This document shows positions 7,563 to 8,660 of a DNA stretch of 8,660 nt, one piece after another. The first letter of the stretch is position 1; each line of letters begins with the position of its first letter. This DNA is from Promethearchaeota archaeon (GTDB lineage: Archaea > Asgardarchaeota > Lokiarchaeia > Sigynarchaeales > SOKP01). A program made the translations under genes and the position numbers. The notes under the pieces are model-generated. The model saw only the letters and a list, made by a program, of their open reading frames with translations, searched no databases and was not told the origin of the DNA. The DNA is taken from positions 1-8,660 of the forward strand of contig JABXKC010000063.1 in assembly GCA_013375495.1 (NCBI GenBank), written 5' to 3'.

Positions 7563-7570
7563 TTTAAATA
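7563..7570 (+). promoter_or_regulatory. Possible box A promoter of the six-helix membrane protein
   Basis: TTTAAATA lies 80 bases before the ATG at 7643. It would start transcription near 7592 and leave a leader of about 50 bases that contains the GAGG ribosome site. A second AT-rich stretch (7614-7628) is too close to the start codon to leave room for that site, so it is less likely. The other sequence between 7355 and 7562 shows no gene, tRNA or clear terminator. Confidence 0.35.
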
Positions 7571-7604
7571 ATTTCTCTGCATAAAGATTGTAACGAGAAA
7601 TCTT
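7571..7604. repeat. Overlapping inverted repeats just before the membrane-protein gene
   Basis: ATTTCTC (7571-7577) is mirrored by GAGAAAT (7595-7601), a perfect 7-base inverted repeat with a 17-base spacer. Within it AAGATT (7584-7589) pairs with AATCTT (7599-7604). The two pairings are mutually exclusive and lie at the predicted transcription start, so this may be an operator or a small switch in the leader. In AT-rich DNA such repeats also arise by chance. Confidence 0.25.
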
Positions 7605-7642
7605 CTTTGTGACATTTAAAAATATTATAGAGGACGAGACGG

Positions 7643-8320
7643 ATGGCTATCACTTTTCAATTTTGGTTTAGCTCCCTTGAACATTTCGTTCCTATAGCTA
7701 CGTATTGTGCCTTCAGAATTGCATTTAGTGCTTTTCTGATTGCTTCTAGTCGAGATAAGGGTCGTGAAACACTTCACAAGAATCTCATGTTACTCGCAGC
7801 TATCATTAATATTGTCAGCACGGTTTTATTATTTTTCTTTCCCATCGGTTCCCGAGCTTATAGCCCTACGGCAGAGGAAGAAGCGCTAAGAAATCTTTTC
7901 ATTATAATTAGTTCGTTAATAACTTACATTCCAAGTATTATATCGTTTGGTTTGGTTTTCTTTATCTACGGTTATAAAAATAGAAGACAAATTGGAAATT
8001 ATCTGATGTATTCAGGCATATTTTGGCTAATTTTTACAATATGGGCTTCCATTTCTCTCTTCTCACCATTTAATAATACACCTCAATTACCAATGATAAT
8101 AGATCTCATATTTAACTTGCCAAGTTCCTTGGTTTACGCAATAAGTTTCCAAATCTTAGCAATTGGTTCTTGGTTTAGCGTTTTAGCTAACTTATTCCTA
8201 TTGATACACGCTTTCCTAACCAAGGATCGAATGTTAAAAATCGCGGGGATTATATATTTCATTTGGCATGCTACAATCGGGTTAAGTTTTATTCCACTTT
8301 ATTTCAGTATATATCTTTAA
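7643..8320 (+). CDS. Six-helix integral membrane protein of unknown function
   Basis: The product has 225 residues and I do not recognise the family. Hydrophobic segments lie at about 14-35, 47-67, 84-110, 118-140, 160-188 and 197-222. They are separated by short loops with basic clusters on one side (SRDKGRETLHKN at 36-47, YKNRRQ at 111-116, TKDRMLK at 193-199), which places those loops in the cytoplasm under the positive-inside rule and the longer loop at 68-83 (PIGSRAYSPTAEEE) outside. There are no catalytic, ion-coordinating or transporter signatures. GAGG about nine bases before the ATG at 7643 supports the start. CpG is fairly common (20 in 678 bases), like the toroid operon and unlike the HEPN gene just upstream, so it is probably resident DNA and not part of the HEPN unit. 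The 288-base gap and its own putative box A also argue for separate transcription. Confidence 0.75.
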   Translation: MAITFQFWFSSLEHFVPIATYCAFRIAFSAFLIASSRDKGRETLHKNLMLLAAIINIVSTVLLFFFPIGSRAYSPTAEEEALRNLFIIISSLITYIPSIISFGLVFFIYGYKNRRQIGNYLMYSGIFWLIFTIWASISLFSPFNNTPQLPMIIDLIFNLPSSLVYAISFQILAIGSWFSVLANLFLLIHAFLTKDRMLKIAGIIYFIWHATIGLSFIPLYFSIYL

Positions 8321-8343
8321 ACCAGAAAACTTTGAAGTTATTA

Positions 8344-8351
8344 AGCGCGCT
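8344..8351. repeat. GC-only-core 8-base palindrome AGCGCGCT
   Basis: AGCGCGCT is a perfect palindrome 24 bases after the membrane-protein stop codon, in otherwise AT-rich sequence. It could be a protein-binding or methylation site. Nothing else here assigns a role. Confidence 0.2.
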
Positions 8352-8428
8352 CATTTATAGTTTAAAGAATAAATACCAAACCTAAAAACCAATAGTAATA
8401 ATCGAGGACAAGGAGTATAATAAAGAAT

Positions 8429-8480
8429 ATCTGGAAATTGATTCTAAATCTAAGTTTCAGATAGTAATTTTGTATTTTTT
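8429..8480 (+). terminator. Possible hairpin and T-tract after the six-helix protein gene
   Basis: ATCTG (8429-8433) pairs with CAGAT (8458-8462). After one bulged G the stem continues as AAA/TTT, with a loop of about 17 bases. A T-rich stretch ending in six T (8475-8480) follows. T-tracts alone can terminate archaeal transcription, so this is a candidate end point about 150 bases after the gene. The loop is large, so the hairpin may be incidental. Apart from this and a promoter-like TATATT near 8555, the gap 8321-8587 shows no gene. Confidence 0.3.
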
Positions 8481-8587
8481 GGATTCCTCAAATCAAAAAT
8501 TTTATTTTATATCCTAAATTAAGTAATACATTAAAAATCGATGATTTGTGATAATATATTAAAACAAATATATTGGAAAGAGAAAAA

Positions 8588-8660
8588 ATGAGTTATATAA
8601 AATTTAAAATTCCGGACGATCTAAAAAACGGAATTAAGAGTTTTTTAGATAAAGTAGCTT
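8588..8660 (+). CDS. Partial gene, N-terminus only (faintly L7Ae-like)
   Basis: Only 24 codons are present before the window ends. The ATG at 8588 is preceded by GGAAAG at a seven-base spacing, a reasonable ribosome site, and by AT-rich box A-like sequence near 8551-8560. The first residues, SYIKFKIPDDL, resemble the start of archaeal ribosomal protein L7Ae (pattern YVKFKVPEEI in related proteins), which binds kink-turn RNA. The following stretch NGIKSFLDKVA is not specific, and a short start of this kind would also fit a small antitoxin-like protein. The reading frame is credible; the family is a guess. Confidence 0.5.
   Translation, partial: MSYIKFKIPDDLKNGIKSFLDKVA

Overview
The window is most likely archaeal chromosome. 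The first gene encodes Rpo10 (the archaeal/eukaryotic RNA polymerase subunit N), and the promoters look like archaeal box A elements (TTTAAATA, TATATAAA) instead of bacterial -35/-10 pairs. The AT-rich sequence, a large secreted-and-anchored toroid protein, a zinc-ribbon/LAGLIDADG protein and several unrecognised membrane proteins would suit an Asgard (Lokiarchaeia-like) archaeon. That lineage is an inference from gene style, not a proven assignment.

Layout from left to right: rpo10 (+, 26-226) converges with a gene for a zinc-ribbon protein fused to a two-motif LAGLIDADG endonuclease domain (-, 249-2213). Upstream of that lies a two-gene minus-strand operon. Its first gene is a 110-residue membrane protein (5268-5600). 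Its second, two bases further on, is a 1002-residue exported protein with about eleven alpha/alpha-toroid (prenyltransferase/terpene-cyclase-like) repeats, a beta-rich stalk and a C-terminal membrane anchor (2257-5265). A divergent intergenic region (5601-5824) separates this operon from a plus-strand HEPN protein of the ApeA-like kind (5825-7354), a probable RNA-targeting defence or stress nuclease. A six-helix membrane protein follows (7643-8320). The window ends just inside another plus-strand gene (8588 onward), whose first residues resemble the N-terminus of ribosomal protein L7Ae but are too few to name it.

Two layers can be told apart. The toroid operon, the six-helix membrane protein and the 5' third of the LAGLIDADG gene are relatively CpG-rich. 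The LAGLIDADG module and the HEPN gene are clearly poorer in CpG and richer in AT, which suits acquired, mobile or defence DNA. The genes of the toroid operon and the six-helix protein have Shine-Dalgarno-like sites. The LAGLIDADG and HEPN genes instead have a box A about 25-28 bases before their ATG, as expected for leaderless mRNAs.

I see no tRNA, rRNA, CRISPR array or insertion sequence. No multi-gene system is proven. The best candidates for unusual biology are the zinc-ribbon/LAGLIDADG fusion, the cell-surface toroid with its small membrane partner, and the solitary HEPN protein.
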